The position numbers and the translations under genes were made by a program. The notes below the pieces were generated by a model, which saw only the letters and a program-made list of their open reading frames with translations, did no database searches and had not been told where the DNA came from. A DNA stretch of 50,305 bases, taken from NCBI GenBank assembly GCA_903866915.1, contig CAIPPO010000079.1:1-50305 (forward strand), written 5' to 3'. Numbering within the stretch: position 1 is the first letter of the stretch; each line of letters opens with the position of its first letter. This DNA is from an uncultured Mucilaginibacter sp. GTDB lineage: Bacteria > Bacteroidota > Bacteroidia > Sphingobacteriales > Sphingobacteriaceae. Below are positions 18,303-28,500 of the stretch, one piece after another.

Positions 18303-19748
18303 TTAAGCTATTCCACCTATACTGATCAGTTTCTTTTCCATATACTCATACAGACCTTCGCTACCGCTTTCGTGACCTTGCCCGCTTTGCTTCCAGCCGC
18401 CGAAGGGTAATTCGGTGCCATGCGGGGCCCACTCATTGATACCCACAATGCCAAATTCAAGCCCCTCAGATGCCAGGATAGCTGTTTTTAAATTATTGGT
18501 AAAAACATAGGCTGCCAGTCCGCATTCGGTATCGTTGGCTTTAGCCAGTGCATCATTCAGATCAGTAAAAGGGAACAATGGCATTACTGGTCCGAAAATT
18601 TCGTGTTTTGCCAGTATCGAAGTTTGATCAATATTGGTCACCACTGCCGGCTCTATAAAATACCCTTTGGCTAAGTTTGCGGGTTTGATACCTCCAGTAA
18701 GAATTTCGGCACCTTCAGCACGAGCAGTTTCCAAAAGTGTATAAACGCTATCTCTTTGTTTACTGGTAATCAGCGGACCAAGATTAACGCCTTCTTCGAA
18801 ACCGTTTCCAACTTTGAGTTCAGAAACATATTTGCTTACCAATTCGGCAAACTGCTTAAAAATATTTTGATGTATATAAAAACGCTGTGGAGCTATGCAA
18901 ACCTGTCCATTATTACGGAACCTGGCAATAGAGGCAACTTTAGCAACAGCATCCACCTGCACATCATCAAATATAATCACCGGTGCATTGCCCCCTAATT
19001 CAAGGGATAGTTTAGTATTAGTCCGCGATGCTCCATCCATCAGTATTTTGCCCACACGCGTGCTACCCGTAAAGCTGATCTTTTTTACCCGCCCATCGTC
19101 CAGGAGGAACTCCCCTACCGAAGCGGCATCTGCAATTAATAAATTAAGGACCCCTGCTGGCAATCCGGCATGTACCAACGCATCTGTCAGATGATAGGCC
19201 GAAAGTGGTGTAAACTCAGACGGCTTAGCAACAACAGTACACCCTGCTGCGAGCGCTGCCGCCCAGGCACGTGCCGGATTATAAGCCGGAAAGTTCCATG
19301 CCGTGATGATCCCGATAACGCCCATCGGTTGCCAAATGACCGAACTCCTTTTATCCGCCCGGCTTGATGGTATTACTTTACCATTAGCCCGTTTGGCCTC
19401 CTCGGCATACCATTCGAATAAATTGGCAGCAACAGTCCATTCACCACGAGCCTCAAGCAATGGCTTTCCGCTTTCCAGCACCATATCATGTGCAATGGCA
19501 TCCAAATTCTGACGCAGGTAATCCGCGGCTTTTTTCAGAATTTCAGCCCGAAGATAAGGCGTGGTTTTGCTCCAGCTTTTAAAGGCCAGGTGAGCTGCAT
19601 CTACTGCAATTGCTGCATCTTCTGCATTGCCATAGCTGAAATGCATGATCAGTTGCTCACTTGACGGATCAATCAGCGGCAATTGCTGCCGATCTAATGC
19701 TTCAATCCAATGGCCGTTGATAAACTGCTTGTTTCTTGTTGAATTCAC
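18303..19748 (-). CDS. Aldehyde dehydrogenase, succinate-semialdehyde dehydrogenase-like (copy 1)
   Basis: NAD(P)-dependent oxidation of an aldehyde to its acid. The oxyanion N152 (TAWNFPAYNPAR), the cofactor-contact region FTGSTRVG, the general base E250 (LELGGNAPV) and the catalytic C284 (NNGQVCIAPQRF) are all present, so it should be active. At 481 aa it fits GabD-type succinate semialdehyde dehydrogenases. The gene lies three bases behind a GABA-type aminotransferase, exactly the pair needed to take GABA to succinate. Alternative aldehydes, such as an aminoaldehyde from the amine oxidase, are possible. Confidence 0.88.
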   Translation of the reverse strand: MNSTRNKQFINGHWIEALDRQQLPLIDPSSEQLIMHFSYGNAEDAAIAVDAAHLAFKSWSKTTPYLRAEILKKAADYLRQNLDAIAHDMVLESGKPLLEARGEWTVAANLFEWYAEEAKRANGKVIPSSRADKRSSVIWQPMGVIGIITAWNFPAYNPARAWAAALAAGCTVVAKPSEFTPLSAYHLTDALVHAGLPAGVLNLLIADAASVGEFLLDDGRVKKISFTGSTRVGKILMDGASRTNTKLSLELGGNAPVIIFDDVQVDAVAKVASIARFRNNGQVCIAPQRFYIHQNIFKQFAELVSKYVSELKVGNGFEEGVNLGPLITSKQRDSVYTLLETARAEGAEILTGGIKPANLAKGYFIEPAVVTNIDQTSILAKHEIFGPVMPLFPFTDLNDALAKANDTECGLAAYVFTNNLKTAILASEGLEFGIVGINEWAPHGTELPFGGWKQSGQGHESGSEGLYEYMEKKLISIGGIA

Positions 19749-19751
19749 TTT

Positions 19752-21080
19752 TTATAATTTATTTGAAACGCCAACTTTCTGCGGGTCACCCAATAACTGG
19801 TGCAATCCACCCTCAATTATATCCAATCCTTTTTGCAGCAATTCTTCTTCGATCACCAGCGGGCTCAATACCCTGATCACGTTTCCGTTTACACCGGCAT
19901 TAATTACAATCAACCCGTTATCTGCGCAATAGGAGATCAGTTTCTTACACAGGTCGGCATCCGGCTGAAAAGGATCGCCATTTTTTACCAGCTCAAAAGC
20001 CAGCATGGCACCAAGTCCACGCACATCGCCGATCGCCTTAAACTGGTGCTGAAGTGCTTCAAATCGCCCGCGAACTATGGTGCCGACGCGCGCTCCCAGC
20101 TTATTGATGTCAATTTCTTCCATGTAATTTAGCGTAGCCAGTGCTGCAGCGCAGCAAACCGGGTTGCCGGGATAAGTACCACCAATAGTAGATGGCTTAC
20201 AAGAATCCATTATATGCGCTTTACCGATCACTGCACCTATCGGCATACCACTGCCCAGGCTCTTTGCCCAGGTTGAAATATCCGGCACCACATCATAATG
20301 CTGATAGGCGGCCCATTTACCTGTGCGGCCGAAACCACTCTGCACTTCATCGAGTATAAGCAGGATACCATACTGGTCACACACCTGCCGCAAACCTTCC
20401 AGGTATTTGCGTGGAACAACATTAAATCCACCCTCACCCTGCACTGGCTCCATGATAATGGCAGCAACCTGATCGGCAGCCACATGGGTATGGAAAAAAT
20501 CCTCCAGTTCGCGCAGGTGTATGTCTGAAAATTCGTCAAGGTCGAGTCCATTGCCGTACCGGTAATGATCAGGAAAAGGTAAACGATAAACTTCGGGAGC
20601 AAATGGGCCACAGCCTAATTTATAGCCCACTTTAGACGTCAATGTCATACTCATCATTGTACGACCATGAAATGCACCGCTATAACAAATTATGGCTTGC
20701 CTGCCTGTTGCCTGACGGGCAATTTTAATAGCGTTTTCTACGCTTTCGGCACCCGAGTTGGTTAACATCACCTTGGTGTGGTCACCATGTGGGAAAAGTG
20801 TAGCCAGTTTCTCTGCAACCTGCATATACAGGTCATAGGTTGCAACATTAAAGCTGCAATGTATGAGTTTGGCCGCCTGCGCAGCAATAGCTTCCACTAC
20901 CGGCTCCGGGCAATGACCTGCATTGACCACCCCGATCCCACCCGCAAAATCGATCATTTCCTGACCATCAGCATTAGTAATTAGGGCTCCTTTGGCACTG
21001 ACTGCCGTGGAAGGATTAAAGATACCTATAGCATTAGGTACAAACTTTTTACGCCTTTCCAATATTTCTTTACTGTTCAT
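19752..21080 (-). CDS. Class III aminotransferase, 4-aminobutyrate aminotransferase-like (second)
   Basis: A second PLP-dependent omega-aminotransferase of 442 aa. It has TNSGAESVENAIKIAR (108-123), EPVQGEGGFN (211-220), D244 in LILDEVQSGFGRTG and the Schiff-base lysine K273 in STWAKSLGSGMP. These are the GabT/acetylornithine aminotransferase hallmarks. It is paired almost without a gap with the upstream-acting dehydrogenase gene (three bases), which favours GABA transaminase as the role. Confidence 0.88.
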   Translation of the reverse strand: MNSKEILERRKKFVPNAIGIFNPSTAVSAKGALITNADGQEMIDFAGGIGVVNAGHCPEPVVEAIAAQAAKLIHCSFNVATYDLYMQVAEKLATLFPHGDHTKVMLTNSGAESVENAIKIARQATGRQAIICYSGAFHGRTMMSMTLTSKVGYKLGCGPFAPEVYRLPFPDHYRYGNGLDLDEFSDIHLRELEDFFHTHVAADQVAAIIMEPVQGEGGFNVVPRKYLEGLRQVCDQYGILLILDEVQSGFGRTGKWAAYQHYDVVPDISTWAKSLGSGMPIGAVIGKAHIMDSCKPSTIGGTYPGNPVCCAAALATLNYMEEIDINKLGARVGTIVRGRFEALQHQFKAIGDVRGLGAMLAFELVKNGDPFQPDADLCKKLISYCADNGLIVINAGVNGNVIRVLSPLVIEEELLQKGLDIIEGGLHQLLGDPQKVGVSNKL

Positions 21081-21147
21081 CGCTATTTTATTTTAATCAA
21101 ACTAATTGTTCTCTATCTATCTTTAATGAATTAGTACACATTTTTCG

Positions 21148-22512
21148 CTAAAGCTCCGCAGCTATAGTTTTTGCATTAACAAACTCCAGGATTCCCTGCC
21201 TTCCCAGTTCCCGGCCATAGCCTGACTTTTTGATACCGCCAAAAGGCAATCGGGGATCCGATTTCACCAGCGAGTTAACAAATACTGCTCCGCTATTGAC
21301 CTGGCGTCCCAAAGCGACACCTTTTTCAATATCCCTGGTCCAAATGCTTCCGCCTAAGCCATAACTGGATTGATTGGCAACTTTGATAGCTTCGGTTTCA
21401 TTTGCAACCTGGATAACGGACGCCAGCGGACCAAAGGCTTCTTCCTCGAATGTGGCCATACCCGGTTGCACATTCAATAACAGGGATGGCTCAAAGTTTG
21501 CCTGTTCGACCGATCCGCCTAGCTGCAACAAAGCACCAGCCCGGATAGAGCGGTTCATTTGTTTCTCCAACTCCTGCGCCAGATCAATCCTTGCCATCGG
21601 TCCGGTTGTGATACCATCGGCAAACGGATCGCCCTGCTTAAGCTTTTTTAATTGTAACTGCAGCTGATAAATAAATTCATCCTTAATAGCCAGCTCAACA
21701 ATAAACCTTTTAGAGGCGATGCAGGATTGCCCCGCATTAAGCATTCTCGACTGGATAGCTACTGTCGCAGCTTTTTCAACATCCGCATCGGCCAGCACGA
21801 TCAGGGCGTCTGAACCACCCAGCTCCAGCAACGACTTTTTGATGTATTTACCGGCAAGCATTGCTACCGAAGTGCCCGCACGCTCACTGCCAGTTAAAGT
21901 TACGGCCTGTACAATATTGGACGCTATTAGCTTTTCAACTTCGGGCACATCAATAACCAATGATTGAAATACCCCTTCAGGCGCTCCGGCTTCTAAAAAT
22001 ATTTGCTCAATAGCCAGCGAGCAGCCGGTAACATTGGGTGCATGCTTCAACAGCCCTACATTACCAGCCATTAATGTGGGTGCCGCAAATCGAAAAACTT
22101 GCCAGAATGGGAAATTCCAGGGCATAATGGCCAAAACGGCTCCGATTGAATGATAACTTACAAATGATTGGTAAAAGCCAGCCTCAATTGCCTCGTCCCG
22201 CAAAAAAGCCTCAGCATTTTCAGCATAATATTCGCATACCCAAGCGCATTTCTCAATTTCACCTTTAGCTTCGGTAAGCACCTTACCCATTTCACGGCTG
22301 ATCAGGGAAGCAAGTTTATCCCTGTCGCGGCGAAGTATTGCAGCCACCCGGTTTATTATATCCGCACGGATGCCATAATCCTGCTGCGACCAATGCGGGT
22401 ATGCAGTAGCCGCTTTTTCCAAAGCCAGGTTGATTGCACCCGAATCCATCAGCGGATACTCTGCTACTACCTCCTGATTAAAAGGGAATATAGATCTAAA
22501 TATTTTGGTCAT
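21148..22512 (-). CDS. Aldehyde dehydrogenase, succinate-semialdehyde dehydrogenase (Sad)-like (copy 2)
   Basis: A 454-aa NAD(P)-dependent aldehyde dehydrogenase with the oxyanion N133 (IMPWNFPFWQVFRF), the TGSERAGTS loop, the general base E230 (LELGGSDALIVL) and the catalytic C264 (NAGQSCIASKRF). The PWNFPFWQV and SDALIVL signatures are those of the shorter Sad/YneI type semialdehyde dehydrogenases, unlike the GabD-like copy in the same operon. It follows the amine oxidase gene by 50 bases. It may oxidise the aldehyde that the oxidase generates. Confidence 0.87.
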   Translation of the reverse strand: MTKIFRSIFPFNQEVVAEYPLMDSGAINLALEKAATAYPHWSQQDYGIRADIINRVAAILRRDRDKLASLISREMGKVLTEAKGEIEKCAWVCEYYAENAEAFLRDEAIEAGFYQSFVSYHSIGAVLAIMPWNFPFWQVFRFAAPTLMAGNVGLLKHAPNVTGCSLAIEQIFLEAGAPEGVFQSLVIDVPEVEKLIASNIVQAVTLTGSERAGTSVAMLAGKYIKKSLLELGGSDALIVLADADVEKAATVAIQSRMLNAGQSCIASKRFIVELAIKDEFIYQLQLQLKKLKQGDPFADGITTGPMARIDLAQELEKQMNRSIRAGALLQLGGSVEQANFEPSLLLNVQPGMATFEEEAFGPLASVIQVANETEAIKVANQSSYGLGGSIWTRDIEKGVALGRQVNSGAVFVNSLVKSDPRLPFGGIKKSGYGRELGRQGILEFVNAKTIAAEL

Positions 22513-22562
22513 AAAATGTCCGATCCAAAGGATCGATTTGATATTCGTTATAATTGGTTTTA

Positions 22563-24119
22563 TTAACTATTGGTGCTAATTGCTTTCAATACCTGTTCAG
22601 CCGCTACCCGGCCGGTTTGGGCGCCACCATTCATATAGCCCTGAAATTCGCGACTAACGTGCTCCCCGGCAAAATAGATCTCACCTACGGGAACTCCTTC
22701 CCATCCGGCGAGCGTACTCCATTGCCCCGCTTTAAATGAGCTGTAGCCTGCCTTCGAATCAGTATTATTTTGCCAGCAAAATTTCATCGTCTTGTTATTA
22801 TAGGCACTTTTCATACCCGGAAAAATGGTATTAAAATCTGGCAAAAAGCTTGCACTTAGTGCTTCAGGCCCCATGCTATCAATGTGGTTACTGAAATCAC
22901 CTCCCGCAAATACTGTAAAGCTGCCTTCTTCATCAGATTGCATTTGACTGCTATCCCAGCCGCAACCAAAACTAAGGTCGGTATAGGTATAACCCTGGCT
23001 GCCTTTTTCACGCCATGGCTTATGAGAAACGCCCATGAATAGTTTACTGCTATTACCATAACCTATTTCGTTGATGCACTTTCTTTTTCCATCAGGCATC
23101 GGCACCCTGAAATCAACGGTTCTGAGCATTGTGAATGGGATAGCAATAATCACCCTGCTGGCATCCACCGTGAATACACGATCCCCGAATTTGAAATCCA
23201 GGCTGTAGCCTTGTTCCTTATTTTGGCGAATTCCCGTTAAACGATACCCCATTTTTACCGAGGTTTTTACTTTTTCGTAAAGCGTATCGGTCAGGTGCTG
23301 ACTACCGCCTTGTATTTTAAATACTTCATGGTCAGATCCAAACAACTCGTATCCCTTAGCACCATCGACAGGTGCAATAAACATGATCAGGAAATTTACC
23401 GCCGATTGCTGCGATGCTTCCATGCCATATTCGCGCGTCAATGTCACGTTCAAAAAGTCAAACAGCCATCCTTTTATGCCGATTGAAGTAAGGTAACCGG
23501 TGACCGTTTGCTGATCGAGATGTTTAAACACTTCTGCGGAATGATAGCTAATGGTATCGGGAAGCGATTTAATATCGCTCACCAGTTGTTTTGTAAATGG
23601 CTTAAGCGCCTCTCGCAGATCATCTTCTGTAAACTCCCAGCCTGAAAAATAAAGTGTCTTCGGAGTCAATTTATCATTTCGGAGGTCATAAAGATTTAGA
23701 CCAAGTTCTTTGGCCAATTGAATGATATCGGTATGTGTCGTGTCGACAAATTCGCCGCCTACTTCTGTCGTAACTCCTTTGCCAAATTCATCCCGTATAG
23801 TAAAAATTCGTCCGCCAATACGGCCGGACGACTCATAAATGGTAGCTTTTATTCCCTTTTTTTGTAACTGGTATGCAGCATTCAGCCCGGCTATACCTGC
23901 TCCTACAACTACAACTTGTTCCTTGTTTGATTTCCGGCAGGACGAAAGGCCTAATATCGGCCCTGCTACCAGGGTGCCGGCAGCTGCAATTGCAGTTTTT
24001 TTCAGGAAATTACGACGGCTTTCGCTCCATTGGTTGTAAGACGACAGCGTATCCTGGTCTTCCTTTACAGCAGCAAAGAAGGCATTCCTTAAAAATCCGG
24101 TTAGCGTATTGTGTGCCAT
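22563..24119 (-). CDS. Flavin amine oxidase, Tat-exported, possible lipoprotein
   Basis: A 518-aa FAD-dependent oxidoreductase of the monoamine oxidase family. After a twin-arginine signal (SRRNFLKK near 33-40, then a mild hydrophobic stretch) comes GLSSC, a possible lipobox, so the folded flavoenzyme may be exported and lipid-anchored. The dinucleotide-binding GAGIAGLNAAYQL starts near residue 73, followed by the substrate-domain strands and the C-terminal FAD motif YFAGEHVSREFQGYMNGGAQTG near 480-500 that is diagnostic of amine oxidases. It would oxidise a primary or secondary amine to an aldehyde with release of ammonia and peroxide. It follows susD by 21 bases. The specific amine is unknown. 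Confidence 0.86.
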   Translation of the reverse strand: MAHNTLTGFLRNAFFAAVKEDQDTLSSYNQWSESRRNFLKKTAIAAAGTLVAGPILGLSSCRKSNKEQVVVVGAGIAGLNAAYQLQKKGIKATIYESSGRIGGRIFTIRDEFGKGVTTEVGGEFVDTTHTDIIQLAKELGLNLYDLRNDKLTPKTLYFSGWEFTEDDLREALKPFTKQLVSDIKSLPDTISYHSAEVFKHLDQQTVTGYLTSIGIKGWLFDFLNVTLTREYGMEASQQSAVNFLIMFIAPVDGAKGYELFGSDHEVFKIQGGSQHLTDTLYEKVKTSVKMGYRLTGIRQNKEQGYSLDFKFGDRVFTVDASRVIIAIPFTMLRTVDFRVPMPDGKRKCINEIGYGNSSKLFMGVSHKPWREKGSQGYTYTDLSFGCGWDSSQMQSDEEGSFTVFAGGDFSNHIDSMGPEALSASFLPDFNTIFPGMKSAYNNKTMKFCWQNNTDSKAGYSSFKAGQWSTLAGWEGVPVGEIYFAGEHVSREFQGYMNGGAQTGRVAAEQVLKAISTNS

Positions 24120-24140
24120 ACTATTGGTATGATTTGAATT

Positions 24141-25541
24141 TCAATAACCCGGGTTTTGCACAACCGCATTATTTGATGCGTTAATCTCTCTTAAAGGTAT
24201 CGGAAAGCATGAATTACCAGTTGTTAAAGTCCCGCTGGTAAGCGGTTGAAGTATACTAACCACCTGCCCGGTACGTGCCAGATCAAAGTACCGATGTCCT
24301 TCAAAATTAAATTCGGCCCTGTTTTCGTCGGCTACAGCCTGTGCATAGGTCGCATCATCCGGAACATCAGTGGATGCCAGCGGATTTAGCCCTCTGTTGG
24401 TCCTGATTGTATTTAAGTCTGCCAAACCATTGGTACGTCCGAGCGCTTCAGCGCGTATCAGGTACATTTCAGCAATGCGGATAAGCAAAGCCGAATTATC
24501 TTTATAATTACCGTCACTGCTATATTTAAGTGTACGTAAATACCCATTGCTATTGGTGGTATCCATCAGGTTATAGCGCACATCACCATTACGGGCCTCA
24601 AAAAAAGATTGCAGGTCAGGGTTCGCAATAAATAAAACCTCTGTCGAAGCTGCGTTTGGGCGGGCGTAGGTTGTTGCGTAATAATGGCTTTGGTTTTGAA
24701 AATCGAATGGTAACTGAAAAATAAATTCCGTTGAGTTTTTAGCACCATTACTATAAACCGCCACATAATGGCTGGCATCCGCCAATTGATAGGCTCCATC
24801 ATTAATAACCAGTGTTGCATAATTAACTGCATCTGTATAGTCTTTCTGATAAAGGTAAACACGAGCAAGCAGCGCATTGATGATAGCTGGATTGACATAC
24901 TTCGGATCGCGGGCAGCTATCCCGTTCAATAATGTTGATGCCTGGGTAAGGTCGGCAACTATCGCAGCATAGGTAGCCGCTACGGTAGCCCGCGGCACAA
25001 TACTATTTGTTGACTGCACAGAGGTTACTACCGGCACACCGTAAGGTGAACTTAGATCCCAATGGTATCCAAAAGCACGCAGAAGGTCGAAATGTGCCAT
25101 TGCACGTAGTGTTAATGCCTGCCCTTTCACATAATTAAGATAGGCCGTTGAGGCTCCTTTAACGGTACTCTCCCCGGCAATTATGGCATTGGCAGTAGCT
25201 ATGGTTTTGTATATCGCTACATAAGTATTCTGGATGAAGATATTTGAGGATGTAACACTATAGGCACCAAACTCATTGATGGAAGTGTTATTATAACCTC
25301 CTGAAACTCCATTATCGCTATTTAAATCAGCCAGCATCGGGTAATAAGCTCCATAATAATCAGGTGATTCAAGTGTGCTGTACAATCCTGTTACTGCTTC
25401 TGAAAGCCCTACAGAATCTTTGAATAACTGGCCAGACTGTACCAAAGTGGGTGAAACCTGATCGAGCTTTGCGCAACCACTGATAACGATGGCAGCAAGC
25501 ATGCATCCGAAAGCTATTTTTATGTTTTTTAATTTTTTCAT
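24141..25541 (-). CDS. RagB/SusD family nutrient-binding outer-membrane lipoprotein
   Basis: A surface lipoprotein that partners a SusC channel to capture nutrients. Its lipoprotein signal ends in VISGCAKL (Cys near 23), followed by the helical TPR-like SusD fold, including LRAMAHFDLLRAFGYHWD (about 146-163), which is a family signature, and the C-terminal RAEFNFEGHRYFDLARTG and FPIPLREINAS. At 466 aa it is somewhat shorter than glycan-binding SusD proteins of about 550 aa, closer to RagB-like peptide or small-molecule binders. It sits 23 bases behind the susC gene. Confidence 0.93.
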   Translation of the reverse strand: MKKLKNIKIAFGCMLAAIVISGCAKLDQVSPTLVQSGQLFKDSVGLSEAVTGLYSTLESPDYYGAYYPMLADLNSDNGVSGGYNNTSINEFGAYSVTSSNIFIQNTYVAIYKTIATANAIIAGESTVKGASTAYLNYVKGQALTLRAMAHFDLLRAFGYHWDLSSPYGVPVVTSVQSTNSIVPRATVAATYAAIVADLTQASTLLNGIAARDPKYVNPAIINALLARVYLYQKDYTDAVNYATLVINDGAYQLADASHYVAVYSNGAKNSTEFIFQLPFDFQNQSHYYATTYARPNAASTEVLFIANPDLQSFFEARNGDVRYNLMDTTNSNGYLRTLKYSSDGNYKDNSALLIRIAEMYLIRAEALGRTNGLADLNTIRTNRGLNPLASTDVPDDATYAQAVADENRAEFNFEGHRYFDLARTGQVVSILQPLTSGTLTTGNSCFPIPLREINASNNAVVQNPGY

Positions 25542-25564
25542 TGTCCTGAGATAAGATCTGTAAA

Positions 25565-28500
25565 TTAAAACTTCAAATCAACGCCTATACTTAAAGTACG
25601 AGCTGGTGGGTAGGCAGCATAATCGATACCGGCTGTAGCATCATTACCGCCACCTGTCGAACTAACTTCCGGATCGAAACCAACGTATTTGGTAATTGTA
25701 TACAAGTTTTCTGCTTGCAGGTATATTCTGATACTACTGAAATATTTTGTCTTATCGAAGCTATAACCCAGGTTAACCGTGCGAATTTTAAAGAACGATC
25801 CGTCTTCCAAAAATTCGTTCGAATTCGGGAAATAGTTTTGCAAAAGGAATGAAGGTCGAGGAATATTGGTGATCTGTCCCGGGTGCGACCAGGCATTTAA
25901 CACCCTGGTGTCGTTGTTAGCATATACCCCGCCAAGGTAGGCACCACCCGGTGTTGAGGCGCTGCTCCAGCCTAAACTTTCATAGGTTGTGCGTATCAGG
26001 TTAAACACTTTATTGCCGTAAGAGAATTGGGTGGCAATCAACAGGTCAAACTTCTTATATTTAAAATTATTTGTAAAACCGCCGAAAAACTTTGGCCGGG
26101 CATTGCCGATCACGGTTTCATCACGAGTAAAATTCACCTGGTCGGCGCGTTCTTTGGTACCGTCAGCAGCGTAGTAAAGGGCATCGCCATTGGCTGGATC
26201 GACACCAGCAAAACGCACTCCTATAAAGGTACCGACAGGCTGACCTACTTTAAGGATATTGGTAGGCGATTGGTCGTTGTAAGAACTTACCAACTGGTTA
26301 TCAACCGAAAGCGATTTGATTGTATTTTTCAGGAACGATATATTGAACGAACTCGTCCAGGTAAAATTTGTTGATTTTATATTGTTGGTTACCAGCTGTA
26401 TCTCCAGGCCGTTATCCTGTATCTTTCCCGAATTGGTAAAAACAGTTTGGAAACCAGTTATGCCTTCAACTTGTGCAGGGTTTAGGAGTTTTGTTTGATC
26501 AGACACAAAATACTCGATCGAGCCGCTCAGGAAATGGTTAAACAATTCAAAATCAGTACCAATATTGAAAATAGTATTGACCTGCCAGGTTAACGGCGTT
26601 GAGGGCAACAAGTTGATCGGAACAAAGCCCGAACTTCCGTTGTATTTTGCATTACCCCAGTAAGCGTAATTGAGGTAGTCGGGCACGTTATCCTGCTGTC
26701 CCGACAAACCGTAACTTGCACGCAGCTTTAAGGCGTTAACATAATTGTTGTCGGCCAGGAAGCTCTCATTAGTAAGGTTCCATCCGGCCGATACAGAGGG
26801 GAAATAGCCCCACTGGTGCCCTTTTTGAAATTTCGAAGATCCATCGGCCCGGAAAATAACCGCCAATAGATACTTGTTATCATAGTCATAGTTAACCCTT
26901 GATATGAATGAATTCAGATCTGAGAATATTTGCGGGTAAAGCACAGGGATATTTGTTGTCAGGGCTGCGTTATTGATATTCTGCACACCGCCGGTTTGAG
27001 GAAATCCAATACCCTCGCTGGCTTGCTGTTGTATCTCTGTCTGCTGCTGAGAAAAGCCACCTAAAACTGTCAGGTTATTTTTTCCGAAGGCATGCTGATA
27101 AGTAAATACATTTTCATTGAGCCAGGTGAAATGCTTGTTTTCACCGATCAACAATTTACCGCCATCTGTTTGAGCATCTACCGTAAGCGCCGAAAAATAT
27201 TGACTATCATTTATATCACTATAGTCCACAGACCAGGTCGTTCTGAATTTGAAATCTTTCGAGAATTTATATTCACCGTAAACTGATGCGATAAAACGAT
27301 CGCTGAAAGTATGCGCATTAATTTCATTGGCCGATTTTACCGGGTTATCCGAAAGCCAGTAGGCCTGGTAGTCGCCAAAATTGGCATAAACTCCGGGAGA
27401 CGAATAAACAGGCATTAACGGTGAAGCTCCCAGGGCATTGGTGACGATACCGGTATAAGTATTATCATTAAAACTACGCTTATCATCTGAATAAGTAGCG
27501 CTGATATTGGTACCGATGGTAATCTTATCAGAGGCCTGGTTGTCGATATTGGCTCTAAAGTTGTAACGTTTATAATAATTGTTGATAATGATACCATCCT
27601 GGTCAAAGAAGCCTCCTCCTACAAAGAACTTTGTTTTTTCATCGCCCCCGCGTGCCGAAAATTCATAGTTAATAACAGGCGCTGTTCTGAAAATCTGGTT
27701 CTCCCAATTGGTATTGATACCACCGGCAATATCATAATAGGAAGCGGCCGGGTTAGGTATCGGATTTCCACTGGCATCGAGGATACCAACACTCTGCAGG
27801 TCTGATAGTGAGAAATGCGGATTAGGATTGCTTGTAGCAATGTCATTGTGGTAAATCCAGATATCATTGTTGATCGCAGTATTGGTCAGGTTATAGAATT
27901 GTTGAGAATTCAAAAACGGAATTTTCTTTTCGACAGTCTGGGAACCGTAATTCATATTGAAATCAAAAACCGTTTTACCGGCTTTGCCGCGCTTGGTAGT
28001 AATGAGTACAACTCCATTTGCCGCCCTTGAACCGTAGATTGCTTTTGAGGCATCTTTCAATATTTCGATAGATTCTATATCATCAGGATTGATATCGGAA
28101 ATCGAACTGATATTCTGCCCGCTTCCTACAGATTGGCCTGAAAGATTGTACGAGGTACCGAGTGAAGAATTGCTTTCGCTTTCCATTGGAACGCCATCTA
28201 CGACGTATAAAGGATTCTGGGCACCGCGAATACTGACCAGCAAACCCGCGCCAGGCGTACCGGAAGGCTGGGTTACATTGATACCTGATAACTTTCCTTC
28301 GATGCTGGCAGCAACATTTGATACCGGCTGATCTTTGAATTCTTTGTTCTTGATAGAAGAAATTGCTCCGGTAACCTCACTTTTTTTCTGGGTACCGTAA
28401 CCCACTACTACAACTTCTTTTAATTCTGATTTCGTTTCGTTAAGCACAATAACGATGCTGGTTGCGCTTTTTACTTCAATTGTTCTCTTTTCATAGCCAG

